The notes: generated from the sequence alone by a model not told the origin. Positions 16,908 through 25,136 are shown, counted from the stretch's first letter. The stretch is DNA of 64,000 bases from Hymenobacter crusticola (GCF_002154225.1 NZ_MTSE01000004.1:1-64000), one strand, 5' to 3'. Program-made: numbers and translations.

Positions 16908-17063
16908 CTATTGATGAGCTACAGGGACTGACACACTAGCAGAGAGGCTCGGCGTTGCTGAATGTGGGGTTCGAGCGTTGCTGTAGGCTGGGCAAACACT
17001 CTTGTTGCAGGAGCTAAGACCAGTGACGGCTACTACAGCTACGAAAAGTAATTTTTTAATCAT
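16908..17063 (-). CDS. Small lipoprotein (51 aa), paralogue 2
   Basis: A 51-codon frame, ATG at 17063, TAG at 16908-16910. It begins MIKKLLFVAVVAVTG with a lipobox LSSC at residues 16-19, followed by NKSVCPAYSNARTP and a Ser/Val/Pro tail. It aligns over its whole length with the product of 16574-16723: same signal peptide style, same LSSC, same CPAYS about five residues later. It is followed by its own terminator, so the two genes are separate transcription units or are processed. Predicted location is the periplasmic face of the inner or outer membrane. Function is unknown. Confidence 0.77.
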   Translation of the reverse strand: MIKKLLFVAVVAVTGLSSCNKSVCPAYSNARTPHSATPSLSASVSVPVAHQ

Positions 17064-17112
17064 GATGAGGGGTGAGGATTAGTTGAAATGGTTCAGGTTG
17101 AAGTACAAGGAT

Positions 17113-17140
17113 CGGGCCGGCTCATAGACGAGCCGGCCCG
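17113..17140. terminator. Hairpin downstream of arginine decarboxylase
   Basis: Perfect 11-bp GC-rich arms (CGGGCCGGCTC at 17113-17123 and complement at 17130-17140) around ATAGAC, starting 15 bases beyond the decarboxylase stop. There is no long U-tract. Confidence 0.6.
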
Positions 17141-17154
17141 GTATACCTAGCACC

Positions 17155-18555
17155 TTAGTTCTGGTACCCTAAGATGCGCATCATCGATTCACTGTCTTGC
17201 TCGTCGGCAAAAACCCAGTCGGTCAGGGTGCCATCCTCGGCGCGGTCGAGGATAACGTGTTTGGGCGCCGGAATCAGGCAGTGCTTAATGCCGCCGTAGC
17301 CGGAGAGGCTTTCCTGGTAAGCGCCCGTGTGGAAGAACCCGACGTAAAGCTTTTGCTCGTCGGTGTTTTTACGCTCGGGCAAGAATACTTGGTAGATGTG
17401 CTTCTCCGCGTTGTAGTAGTCTTGCGAGTCGCAGGTGAGGCCGCCGAGTTGGATTTTCTTGTACGACTTCTGCCAACCATTGATAGCTAGCATGATAAAG
17501 CGCTGGTTCAGAGCCCAGGTATCTGGTAGGTTCGTGATGAACGAACCGTCAATCATGTACCACAACTCCTTATCGTTCTGGAGTTTTTCGTCCAGGATGG
17601 AGTAGAGCGTTACGCCACTTTCGCCCACGGTGAATATGCCAAACTCGGTGAAGATGTTCGGCTCCGGTACGCCTTCCTCAGCGCAGATGCGCTTGATGGT
17701 ACGCAGGATTTCCTCGATCATGTAGGCATAATCGTACTCCGGCTGAATGCTGGTTTGGATGGGCAAGCCGCCGCCAATGTCGATGGTGGTGAGGGTGGGG
17801 CACACTTTGCGCAACTCGCAGTACTTGTGCACGAAGCGGCTCAGCTCCGACCAATAATAGCTCGTGTCCTTGATGCCCGTGTTGATGAAGTAGTGCAGCA
17901 TCGTGAGCTCGAAGCGCGGATCTTCCTTGATCTTCTGCTCGTAGAGCGGAATGGCATCGGCGTAGCGCACGCCCAGGCGCGAGGTGTAAAACTGAAACCT
18001 AGGTTCTTCGTCGGAGGCCAGGCGCATCCCTAGGTTGCACTTCTCGCGCACGTTTTCGTGGTAGTACTCAATCTCTTCTAAGTTGTCGAGAATGGGCATG
18101 CAGTTCACAAAACCCTCGTTGATGAGTTCGGTAAGGTGGCGCTTGTACCGCTCGCGCTTGAAGCCATTGGCGACGATGTAGGTCTGCTTGCTGATCTTGC
18201 CCTTGGTGTAGAGCGCCCGCACGATGTTGATATCGAAGCCTGAAGAAGTTTCGATCTGAATATCGTTTTTCAAGGCCTCTTCCAGCACAAAGCTGAAATG
18301 CGACGATTTGGTGCAGTAGCAGTAAGTATAGCTGCCTTGGTAGCCGGTTTTCTGGATGCCATCAGCAAACCACTTCTTAGCCCGCTGAATTTGGGAGCTG
18401 ATCTTAGGTAAGTAGCTGAGACGCAGCGGCGTGCCATGCTTCTTAATGATATCCATCAGCGGAATATCATGGAAGCGCAACTCGTTGTTTTGTACGGTAA
18501 AGTCTTGGGTAGGAAAGTCGAACGTCTGAGAAATCAGGTCGTGATAGGTATCCAT
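17155..18555 (-). CDS. speA: Arginine decarboxylase, fold-III PLP type
   Basis: A 466-residue PLP enzyme converting arginine to agmatine, the first step of putrescine and spermidine synthesis. It has the alanine-racemase-like fold III: the PLP lysine lies in YCYCTKSSHFSF near residue 80, followed by ETSSGFDINIVRAL, the glycine loop TIDIGGGLPIQ, and the C-terminal beta-domain with LGGLTCDSQD (active-site Cys-Asp region) and GAYQESLSGYGG. It is shorter than E. coli SpeA (~650) but normal for the Bacteroidota form. ATG 18555 (MDTYHDLISQ) is preferred over a start 20 codons upstream. It is divergent from an arginase-family gene, so both draw on arginine. Confidence 0.88.
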   Translation of the reverse strand: MDTYHDLISQTFDFPTQDFTVQNNELRFHDIPLMDIIKKHGTPLRLSYLPKISSQIQRAKKWFADGIQKTGYQGSYTYCYCTKSSHFSFVLEEALKNDIQIETSSGFDINIVRALYTKGKISKQTYIVANGFKRERYKRHLTELINEGFVNCMPILDNLEEIEYYHENVREKCNLGMRLASDEEPRFQFYTSRLGVRYADAIPLYEQKIKEDPRFELTMLHYFINTGIKDTSYYWSELSRFVHKYCELRKVCPTLTTIDIGGGLPIQTSIQPEYDYAYMIEEILRTIKRICAEEGVPEPNIFTEFGIFTVGESGVTLYSILDEKLQNDKELWYMIDGSFITNLPDTWALNQRFIMLAINGWQKSYKKIQLGGLTCDSQDYYNAEKHIYQVFLPERKNTDEQKLYVGFFHTGAYQESLSGYGGIKHCLIPAPKHVILDRAEDGTLTDWVFADEQDSESMMRILGYQN

Positions 18556-18879
18556 TGAAGGGAGATGGGTCTGTTGCTTGTGGGATGAAACGCTAGAAAG
18601 CGCATGCCGAAACACCTAACAGGTCCTGGAAATTCCATCGATTATGGAAGATTAGCCAAGACGGGTAAGATGCCAAAACACGTGCATGCTAGCCTATAGA
18701 TGAGTGAAAACAACCTAGCCTTTGTGCGGGCTTTTGCGCACCTTTAAGGGCCGGCAAAGATAGGTGGTAGCGGGTACTCCTACGGGGGTGTCCGGGACGA
18801 GAGCGGTGAGACGTGGTCCTGCTCCGACTGGTATTCGGCTGGGTCTTTGGCTGCCCGTCGTTGCCGCGCATGGTTTTTT
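18556..18879. other. Divergent speA/arginase intergenic region
   Basis: No gene seen. A possible -7 box TATCTTTG for the minus strand is at 18755-18762. A short inverted repeat TTCCAT-5-ATGGAA lies at 18633-18649. Either could be regulatory, but neither is strong. Confidence 0.35.
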
Positions 18880-19881
18880 ATGAAACGCATTAAGCTCATT
18901 GAAGTCCGCTCCGAGCTCGGGGCGGGCACACGTGGGGCGAGTCTGGGAATAGACGCTCTGCGCATTGCTTGTCTGAACAAAGGTTCTGATTATTTCCGGC
19001 GCTTCAACGCCGTTGCCGTGCCCGATCTGAACCACGTGCTGTTCGACAAAAACCACTTCCCTTACGCCAAGCACATCGATTCGGTGTACACGGTGCTGAA
19101 GGGCATTGCTAATACGGTAGAACAGACCCTTCGTTTCGGTGAGTTTCCGTTGGTGCTGGCCGGCGACCACAGCAACGCCGCCGGCACCATTGCCGGCATC
19201 AAAGCGGCTTACCCACAGAAAACGCTCGGCGTGGTCTGGATCGACGCCCACGCCGACATCCACTCGCCCTACACCACACCCTCCGGCAACATGCACGGCA
19301 TGCCGCTGGCCATGGCCCTGAACGAAGATAACCGTGCCTTGCAGCGCAACGAGCCGGAGCCCGAAACCGAATTTTTCTGGCGTCGTCTGCAAAACCTAGG
19401 GGAGCCCGGCCCCAAACTCACGCCCGAACACCTTGTGTACGTGATGGTGCGCGACACCCAACAGGAGGAAGATGAACTGATAGCAAGGCTGGGTATCAAA
19501 AATTATGTGCTCGACGAGTTCCGCGCCAAAGGCCCCAAACTGGTAGCCCGCGAAATCTACGAGCGCCTGCGCTTCTGCGACTTGGTGTACGTGTCGTTCG
19601 ATGTGGATTCGCTGGATTCGCGCTTCAGCAAAGGCACCGGCACGCCCGTGGAAGCGGGCCTGAACGTGCAAGAAGCCATTAGCCTGTGCCACCATTTGCT
19701 GGAAAACGAGCGAGTGGTGTGCTTCGAGATGGTAGAAATAAATCCCACGCTCGACTCCGAAAACACGATGGCCCAGAATGCCTTTGATATTCTCGAAGCC
19801 GCTACCGATGCCATTCAGGAGCGGCTGCGGCTGGAAGCAGCCACTTCGCGCGGACCTAGGGGCGAGGTGGCGAATGGTTGA
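18880..19881 (+). CDS. Arginase family ureohydrolase
   Basis: A 333-residue binuclear manganese ureohydrolase. The metal-binding motifs are AGDHSNAAGT (His), WIDAHADIHSP (Asp-x-His-x-Asp) and SFDVDSLD (Asp-x-Asp), with the final EMVEINP. The segment SGNMHGMPLA after the second motif is typical of arginases, which bind the amino-acid moiety of arginine, rather than agmatinases, so arginine to ornithine and urea is the best guess; agmatinase or formimidoylglutamase cannot be excluded. ATG 18880 (MKRIKLIEV) matches the family start. It is divergent from arginine decarboxylase, placing two arginine-consuming enzymes side by side. Confidence 0.82.
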   Translation: MKRIKLIEVRSELGAGTRGASLGIDALRIACLNKGSDYFRRFNAVAVPDLNHVLFDKNHFPYAKHIDSVYTVLKGIANTVEQTLRFGEFPLVLAGDHSNAAGTIAGIKAAYPQKTLGVVWIDAHADIHSPYTTPSGNMHGMPLAMALNEDNRALQRNEPEPETEFFWRRLQNLGEPGPKLTPEHLVYVMVRDTQQEEDELIARLGIKNYVLDEFRAKGPKLVAREIYERLRFCDLVYVSFDVDSLDSRFSKGTGTPVEAGLNVQEAISLCHHLLENERVVCFEMVEINPTLDSENTMAQNAFDILEAATDAIQERLRLEAATSRGPRGEVANG

Positions 19882-19887
19882 GGAAGA

Positions 19888-19968
19888 TTGTCACTCCGAG
19901 CGAAGCGAGGAATCTGGGTTAACCTTTAAAGAGGGAAACCAAATTCTTTGCTTCGCTCGGCATGACAA
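19888..19968. repeat. REP-like intergenic palindrome
   Basis: Imperfect ~26-base arms at 19888-19913 and 19943-19968 with the core TTCGCTCGGCATGACAA. It resembles the TCATGCTGAGC-type palindromes found at five other places in this window and probably ends transcription of the two convergent genes. Confidence 0.6.
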
Positions 19969-19983
19969 CCATGTCGTAGTGAG

Positions 19984-21408
19984 TTATTTCAATAAGTTGT
20001 CAATGTCGGCTAGCAAGGGTGGGTTGCTCGGGCGGGCGGCGTCTAAGGAAGCAGCTTGGCCTTGCTTATCGATCAGGACGTAGCGCGGAATCGGCGGCGC
20101 ATTCAAGAACTTCGCTAGTTTCGAATCGGGGGCGAGCAGATAATGCTGCGTGCCTGGTTGGGCTAGTTGTTCTTTCTCCAACGATTTGAGCCACTTGCCT
20201 TTGTCTCGATCTACGGAAAAATAGACGAACTGCACCTCTTTGCCAGTTAGCTTGGTTTGGAGTTTAGCTGATGCGGGCATTTCGGCCAGACAGGGGCCGC
20301 ACCAGCTCGCCCACAAGTCAAGATAAAGCACTTTGCCTCGGTTGCGTGCTAGCATTTGCGCCCAAGTAGAAGTTTCGCCAGTGGTACTGAGCAGAGGCGT
20401 GTTCAGCAAATCTGGCTCTAGCTGGAGTATCCTAGGTCGGTTACTTACGCTGTCTATATACTGCACGTAGTCGGGAGTAGCGCAGTCCCGGCGAAACCGC
20501 TCTAGGTACGAGTTGAAGCTAGGCAGGTGCTTACCTAGGTTTTGTTTAAGCAAGTAAAACAAGGCGTAGTCGCGGGTTCTTCCGCGCAGTGCCGAGCTAG
20601 CCTGTTGGTACATCGTCTCTAGCTCCTGTGGGGTGCCGTGAGCGGCGCGGCTCAGGTAACGGACATAATCGTACGCAAGCACCCGGTAGTCCTGGGTAGT
20701 AAATAAGAGTGTGTCGTTCGTCAAAAAATGTTCTACCCCGATGGCGTCGAGCGTTTGCATGTAAGAAGCAGGGAACTGGTCAAAGACACGCTCCTTGCCA
20801 TAATAGGGGGAGAAAAGTGCCGTTAGGTACTGAGCCCGAATTCGATGGCAGGCAAAGGTGACGAAAGCAGGCGCTAAGTGGAGCGAATCGTTGTAGCGCT
20901 TCAGCAAGGCCATGCGGCGGTCAAACTTCTCGCAAAGACCTGCCATTTGGAAAGGGTAGCGAGCATTGAAAAACAGCCCCGCAGCGTCTGGCAATCCTAT
21001 TCCAATATGCCGCGTATTCAGCTCGGTGAAGAAGTTGAGTTCTGCTAAGCGGACTTTGCTGGATTTCGAACCACGGAAGGTGTAATAGGGCCACTTGTTG
21101 AGGTGCGTCTGAACATAAATCGTGTCTCCTGGCTGCGCATAGATCGTAGCTTGCTCCATATCGTTACTAAGGCGGAAGCACAAGGGCACTTTCGTAGCTA
21201 TCTGCAAAGGCTGCCAGCGACCGGCCACGGTATCGAGGCGAAAGAATGGGGTAATATTATCCTGAAATTGATCCTGGTAGTAGACAAACGGTCGGCGCTC
21301 GTTTGAACTTTCACTAATGAAGGTGATAAACTGCGATGGCTGTGCATTAACGAGGTCTACGCGCAAGAGCAGCAAAAGCAGCCCAAGAAGTTTGGTTGTT
21401 GGATGCAT
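19984..21408 (-). CDS. Exported TlpA-like thioredoxin-fold protein
   Basis: A 474-residue exported protein. Residues 1-22 are a signal peptide (LLGLLLLLLRVDLVNAQ). The first ~320 residues are a variable, mostly helical domain seen in many Bacteroidota thiol-disulfide proteins. The C-terminal ~140 residues are a TlpA/AhpC-TSA-like thioredoxin domain with YLDLWASWCGPCLAEMP (redox WCGPC) and VQFVYFSVDRDKGKWLK. It likely reduces or isomerises disulfides in the periplasm, for example in cytochrome maturation. It stands alone. Confidence 0.88.
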   Translation of the reverse strand: MHPTTKLLGLLLLLLRVDLVNAQPSQFITFISESSNERRPFVYYQDQFQDNITPFFRLDTVAGRWQPLQIATKVPLCFRLSNDMEQATIYAQPGDTIYVQTHLNKWPYYTFRGSKSSKVRLAELNFFTELNTRHIGIGLPDAAGLFFNARYPFQMAGLCEKFDRRMALLKRYNDSLHLAPAFVTFACHRIRAQYLTALFSPYYGKERVFDQFPASYMQTLDAIGVEHFLTNDTLLFTTQDYRVLAYDYVRYLSRAAHGTPQELETMYQQASSALRGRTRDYALFYLLKQNLGKHLPSFNSYLERFRRDCATPDYVQYIDSVSNRPRILQLEPDLLNTPLLSTTGETSTWAQMLARNRGKVLYLDLWASWCGPCLAEMPASAKLQTKLTGKEVQFVYFSVDRDKGKWLKSLEKEQLAQPGTQHYLLAPDSKLAKFLNAPPIPRYVLIDKQGQAASLDAARPSNPPLLADIDNLLK

Positions 21409-21787
21409 ACGTATGGATAGATAAAGGTGGAATAGCTAGGGTATCTGCCGAAAAAGCACCTCTCGGCTTATTTCGTAGCACGGCGGCAAGCCACCGGGTA
21501 AGTTGGGTCCTGTTTACATGTAAAGCGCTGAACGTAAGAGGTTTTATTGCTGAACGATAACTAGGAAATAACTAGTGTCTCTGGTTGAGGAAATTCTTAT
21601 GGCTAGGAAATTATGGGGTGGCTAGGGTCGTGAAATAGCCTGCTCATAGGCTAGCATTAGAGCTGAACAGCCAGGAGGAAGCGCATGGCTAGGAAGCCAA
21701 AAAGCCAAAATCTCGCTCCTGCTCTGCCGCAAACAATTGCCCGCTGCGAGGCCTTATGCAAGTACCACAACCAACACCACCTCCCTC
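21409..21787. other. Intergenic region, divergent promoters
   Basis: Between the divergent TlpA-like and aldo/keto reductase genes. I see no gene and no clear promoter box. Several CTAG words occur. Two ATGs at 21684 and 21599 do not lead to plausible products. Confidence 0.4.
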
Positions 21788-22807
21788 ATGAAATACAACC
21801 TGTTAGGCAATACCGGCCTGAAAGTATCGGAGCTCTGCCTCGGCACCATGACCTTTGGCGGCCGCGGCTGGGCGCAAGCCATCGGCTCGCTCGGGCAAGA
21901 GCAAGTAGATGAAATTATGAAGCGCTCCATCGACGCGGGCATCAACTTCATCGACACGGCCAACGTGTACTCCGAAGGCTTATCGGAGGAACTGACCGGC
22001 CAATCCTTCCGCAACCTAGGTATCGACCGCCACGACCTAGTGCTGGCCACCAAAGTGCGCGGCAAAATGGGTGAAGGCCCCAACCAAGTCGGCCTCACCC
22101 GCAAGCACATCATGGACCAGGCCGAGGCTAGCCTCAAGCGCCTGAACACCGACTACATCGACCTGTATCAAATTCATAGCTACGACCCGCTCACGCCGCT
22201 GGAAGAAACCCTGCGCGCCCTCGACGACCTTGTGCGCAGTGGCAAAGTGCGCTACATCGGGGCCAGCAACCTAGCGGCTTGGCAGCTGATGAAGGCGCTG
22301 TCGTACTCGACCTATAACCACGTCGAGAAGTTTGTGTCGCTGCAAGCCTACTACACCATTGCAGGCCGCGACCTGGAGCGCGAATTGGTGCCGTTGCTGC
22401 AAGATCAGAAAGTGGGCCTGATGGTATGGAGCCCGCTGGCGGGCGGTTTCCTGAGCGGCAAATACACCCGCCAGAACCAGGGCGAAGAAGGCTCGCGCCG
22501 CACTGGCTTCGACTTCCCGCCCGTGGATAAAGAAAAAGCCTACGACATCATCGACGCTTTGCAGCCGCTGGCCGAAGCCAAGGGCGCTACCGTGGCGCAA
22601 GTGGCCCTAGCTTGGCTCCTGCATCAGCCCGTCGTGACGAGCGTAATTATCGGGGCTAAAAAAATGGACCAACTGGAAGACAACCTGAAAGCTGTAGACG
22701 TACAGCTCACGCCCGAAGACCTGCAAAAGCTGGATGAGGTCAGCAAGCTGGCGCCCGAGTATCCGGGCTGGATGCTGGACTTTACGGTAGGCGACCGGCA
22801 GATATAA
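21788..22807 (+). CDS. Aldo/keto reductase
   Basis: A 339-residue NADPH-dependent oxidoreductase with the (alpha/beta)8 barrel. It begins MKYNLLGNTGLKVSELCLGTM. The catalytic tetrad is visible: Asp and Tyr in DTANVYSEGLSEEL, Lys in LATKVRG, His in YQIHSYDP. Coenzyme-site residues are in WSPLAGGFLSGKY and the C-terminal SVIIGAKKMDQLEDNL. The long form with GTMTFGG resembles the YajO/general-stress subgroup; the natural substrate is not deducible. ATG 21788 is chosen because the upstream extension is not conserved-looking. It ends before a strong hairpin shared with the convergent small gene. Confidence 0.93.
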   Translation: MKYNLLGNTGLKVSELCLGTMTFGGRGWAQAIGSLGQEQVDEIMKRSIDAGINFIDTANVYSEGLSEELTGQSFRNLGIDRHDLVLATKVRGKMGEGPNQVGLTRKHIMDQAEASLKRLNTDYIDLYQIHSYDPLTPLEETLRALDDLVRSGKVRYIGASNLAAWQLMKALSYSTYNHVEKFVSLQAYYTIAGRDLERELVPLLQDQKVGLMVWSPLAGGFLSGKYTRQNQGEEGSRRTGFDFPPVDKEKAYDIIDALQPLAEAKGATVAQVALAWLLHQPVVTSVIIGAKKMDQLEDNLKAVDVQLTPEDLQKLDEVSKLAPEYPGWMLDFTVGDRQI

Positions 22808-22830
22808 GCAATCCAAAAGCTGGCTCAACG

Positions 22831-22859
22831 AAAAGGCTCCTACCTAGTAGGAGCCTTTT
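22831..22859. terminator. Bidirectional hairpin terminator
   Basis: Arms AAAAGGCTCCTA (22831-22842) and TAGGAGCCTTTT (22848-22859), followed by more T. It lies between an aldo/keto reductase and a convergent minus-strand gene ending at 22874. Confidence 0.88.
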
Positions 22860-22873
22860 TCGTGTCTGTTGTC

Positions 22874-23176
22874 TTATAAGGGATGCACATCTGCGTCGTT
22901 GCTGACGCCAGTATCTGTATCATCGTAGCCGCCAGTGTCTGCGTCTGATGCTTGCGGATCAGCTAGAGTATCTTCTTGCGTGGTCGCTTCCTCGGAGCTT
23001 GGCGTGCTAGGGGGCGACGCTGCTGTAGCTTGGGCTTGCGGTGTGGCTTCTGGTACTTCCTCAGTTAGCGGCAACGCATTCGTCGTAGCGGGTTGGCTAT
23101 CCGTGGTATTTTGTGCAGCGGTATCCTTGAGGGCAGGGTTAGCTGGGTTCTTGGGATCAAGGGAGGCGAGCGTCAT
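22874..23176 (-). CDS. Acidic intrinsically disordered protein
   Basis: A 100-residue frame rich in Thr, Ala, Asp, Pro and Gln, with no hydrophobic core, signal peptide or domain. The C-terminus has a repeated Asp-Thr/Asp-Ala pattern (TGGYDDTDTGVSNDADVHPL). The opposite strand is also open for about 82 codons but would encode a Ser/Val/Cys-rich product with no better claim. I favour this strand because it ends 15 bases before a bidirectional terminator. Function is unknown. Confidence 0.5.
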   Translation of the reverse strand: MTLASLDPKNPANPALKDTAAQNTTDSQPATTNALPLTEEVPEATPQAQATAASPPSTPSSEEATTQEDTLADPQASDADTGGYDDTDTGVSNDADVHPL

Positions 23177-23321
23177 GGCGTGAGCAGGTAAAGGGTCCTA
23201 GGTTTTCTGTACGTGGTCAACTGAGTGGTAGTTTGAACTCAACCGTGTCTCTTGTTTTATTTATCTGCTTGAGCACTGCCGACTTGTGCACCGTGGGGAA
23301 TAAATAAAGCCCTGAAAAATA

Positions 23322-23345
23322 ATAAAGGATAAATTTGTCCTTTAT
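23322..23345. promoter_or_regulatory. Palindromic operator upstream of Rrf2 gene
   Basis: Perfect 8-bp arms ATAAAGGA (23322-23329) and TCCTTTAT (23338-23345). The minus strand reads GGACAAATTTATCC, matching the core of the palindrome before hmp (GGACAAAAATGTCC) at 12 of 14 positions. It ends 37 bases before the regulator's ATG, so autoregulation is likely. Confidence 0.7.
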
Positions 23346-23382
23346 AAAATGCGCTTCTATCTTGCATCAAAATTCGAAACAG

Positions 23383-23820
23383 ATGTTTTCCAAGGCGTGC
23401 GAATACGGGATACGGGCCATGATATACATTGGCCAGCAGTCGGCCGACTTCGGACGCCGCGTAGGCCTGAAAGACATAGCCGCTGAAATCGACTCGCCCG
23501 AGGCCTTCACGGCCAAGGTGCTACAGGGCCTGGTGCGTCAGCAATTGGTGACGTCGGTGAAGGGGCCCACCGGGGGCTTTGAGCTAACGCCGGAACAGCT
23601 ACGCACCGTAACACTCAAGCAAATTGTAGTAGCCATCGATGGGCCCGATATCCTGCAAGGCTGTGCGTTGGGGCTGCCACAGTGTTCGGCCAAACAGCCG
23701 TGTCCTATGCATTTTCAATTCTTGCCTATTCGCGACCAACTCAATGAATTGCTGCGCACGCACACTATTGGCGAGCTAGCAGGGAAGGTGCACGATGGCC
23801 TAGCCTTTTTAAAGCGATAA
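23383..23820 (+). CDS. Rrf2 family regulator, NsrR-like
   Basis: A 145-residue winged-helix transcription factor. It begins MFSKACEYGIRAMIYIG, the standard Rrf2 N-terminus; the wing has GPTGGFEL. Three cysteines in CALGLPQCSAKQPC (spacing 6 and 5) fit an iron-sulfur cluster, as in NsrR and IscR. The hmp gene 55 bases downstream makes NO the likely signal: with an intact cluster the protein would bind its operators and repress; NO would destroy the cluster and release them. Sixteen extra upstream codons are open but would cross the operator; ATG 23383 is the family start. Both its own promoter and the hmp promoter carry the same palindrome type. Confidence 0.88.
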   Translation: MFSKACEYGIRAMIYIGQQSADFGRRVGLKDIAAEIDSPEAFTAKVLQGLVRQQLVTSVKGPTGGFELTPEQLRTVTLKQIVVAIDGPDILQGCALGLPQCSAKQPCPMHFQFLPIRDQLNELLRTHTIGELAGKVHDGLAFLKR

Positions 23821-23837
23821 CTTTTTATTTCCCCAAA

Positions 23838-23859
23838 TACCGGACAAAAATGTCCGGTA
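23838..23859. promoter_or_regulatory. Palindromic operator upstream of hmp
   Basis: Perfect 9-bp arms TACCGGACA (23838-23846) and TGTCCGGTA (23851-23859) with AAAA between. It ends 16 bases before the hmp ATG, where a bound regulator would block transcription. It shares its core with the palindrome at 23322-23345. Confidence 0.75.
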
Positions 23860-23875
23860 ATAAAAATCAAATTTT

Positions 23876-25084
23876 ATGACTCCTGAGCAGAAGAGTTTGG
23901 TGACGGCAACTGTGGGCACCCTGAAAGAGCACGGCGTAGCACTGACCACGTATTTCTATCGGCGCATGTTCACGCACCATCCTGAGTTGAAGAATGTCTT
24001 CAACATGGGAAATCAACAGAATGGCAAGCAGCAAACCGCGCTGGCTATGGCGGTGCTAGCGTATGCTGAGCACATCGAAGACCCGTCGGTGCTCGTGGGG
24101 GCCCTCACCAAAATCGGGCACAAGCACGTTAGCCTCGACATCCGGCCGGAGCACTACGCCATTGTGGGTAAGCACCTGCTCGCCTCCATTGGTGAGGTGC
24201 TGGGCGAAGCAGCAACGCCGGCTTTACTCGATGCTTGGGGAGCGGCTTACCAACAGCTAGCCGCTTTAATGAGCAGCTTGGAAAGCGGCCTGTATCGCAA
24301 CGCAGTGGCGCAGGAAGGGGGCTGGACGGGGTGGCGTCCCTTCACTGTGTGTCGTAAGGTGGCGGAATCGGCAGAAATTACTTCCTTCTATCTATACCCC
24401 AGGGATGGGGGCAACGTAGCACCCTTTGTGCCCGGACAGTATGTAAGCCTGCGCTTGTTTTTGCCGGAGCTGAATCTGTTTCAACCGCGCCAATACAGCC
24501 TCTCCAATGCTCCTAACCAAGTATACTACCGCATTTCGGTGAAGCGAGAAGCTGGTAGCCCTCAACACCCGAGCGGTATGATTAGCAACCGCTTGCACGA
24601 ATTTGTGCAGGAGGGCGATATGGTGGAGCTAGCTTCACCGGCCGGCGATTTTGTATTGGCGGTCGACAAACCAACGCCCGTGGTGTTTGTTAGCGGTGGG
24701 GTGGGGCAAACGCCACTGCTGAGCATGCTGGAACACTTAGTAACGACTGGCAGCCAACGCGAAATTATGTGGGTGCATGGCAGCCGCAACGCCACGGTAC
24801 ACGCCTTCCGCCAACCTGTAGCACAACTGGCCAGCGACTACGACAATGTGCACCAGCACTTCTTCTACGACTCGCTGGAGCCCCACCTGAAAGCAGAGGG
24901 GCATTATGAAGGCATTGTGGATCTGCGCAGGCTTAACGGCGGTGCCCTGCTGCGGGAAGCGGATTATTATCTGTGCGGGCCGACGCCTTTTATTCGCAAA
25001 CAGGTACAAGATCTAAGCGCCATGGGTATTCCGCGCGAGGCTATTCATTACGAGGAGTTCGGGCCAGCCACGCTGACCTTGTGA
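23876..25084 (+). CDS. hmp: Flavohemoprotein, NO dioxygenase
   Basis: A 402-residue cytosolic enzyme that oxidises NO to nitrate with O2 and NAD(P)H. Residues 1-~140 are the globin domain: the proximal His is in IGHKHVSLDIRPEHY and the heme-pocket Tyr in TYFYRRMF. The ferredoxin-reductase domain follows with FAD motif RQYSLSNAPN, then the NAD domain with VFVSGGVGQTPLLSMLEH and the C-terminal YLCGPTPFIRKQV and FGP. Length matches Hmp. It is directly downstream of the Rrf2 regulator and has its own operator, forming a self-contained NO-response unit. Confidence 0.95.
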   Translation: MTPEQKSLVTATVGTLKEHGVALTTYFYRRMFTHHPELKNVFNMGNQQNGKQQTALAMAVLAYAEHIEDPSVLVGALTKIGHKHVSLDIRPEHYAIVGKHLLASIGEVLGEAATPALLDAWGAAYQQLAALMSSLESGLYRNAVAQEGGWTGWRPFTVCRKVAESAEITSFYLYPRDGGNVAPFVPGQYVSLRLFLPELNLFQPRQYSLSNAPNQVYYRISVKREAGSPQHPSGMISNRLHEFVQEGDMVELASPAGDFVLAVDKPTPVVFVSGGVGQTPLLSMLEHLVTTGSQREIMWVHGSRNATVHAFRQPVAQLASDYDNVHQHFFYDSLEPHLKAEGHYEGIVDLRRLNGGALLREADYYLCGPTPFIRKQVQDLSAMGIPREAIHYEEFGPATLTL

Positions 25085-25136
25085 TATAGAGGCTAGGTGC
25101 CCCAACAACTTTTCCCCTAGGTTCCCCTAGCCTTTC

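Noticed and set aside
22935..23183. Plus-strand frame opposite the acidic disordered protein
   Set aside because: Ser/Val/Cys-rich and without a signal peptide or terminator of its own; the minus strand ends next to a bidirectional terminator.
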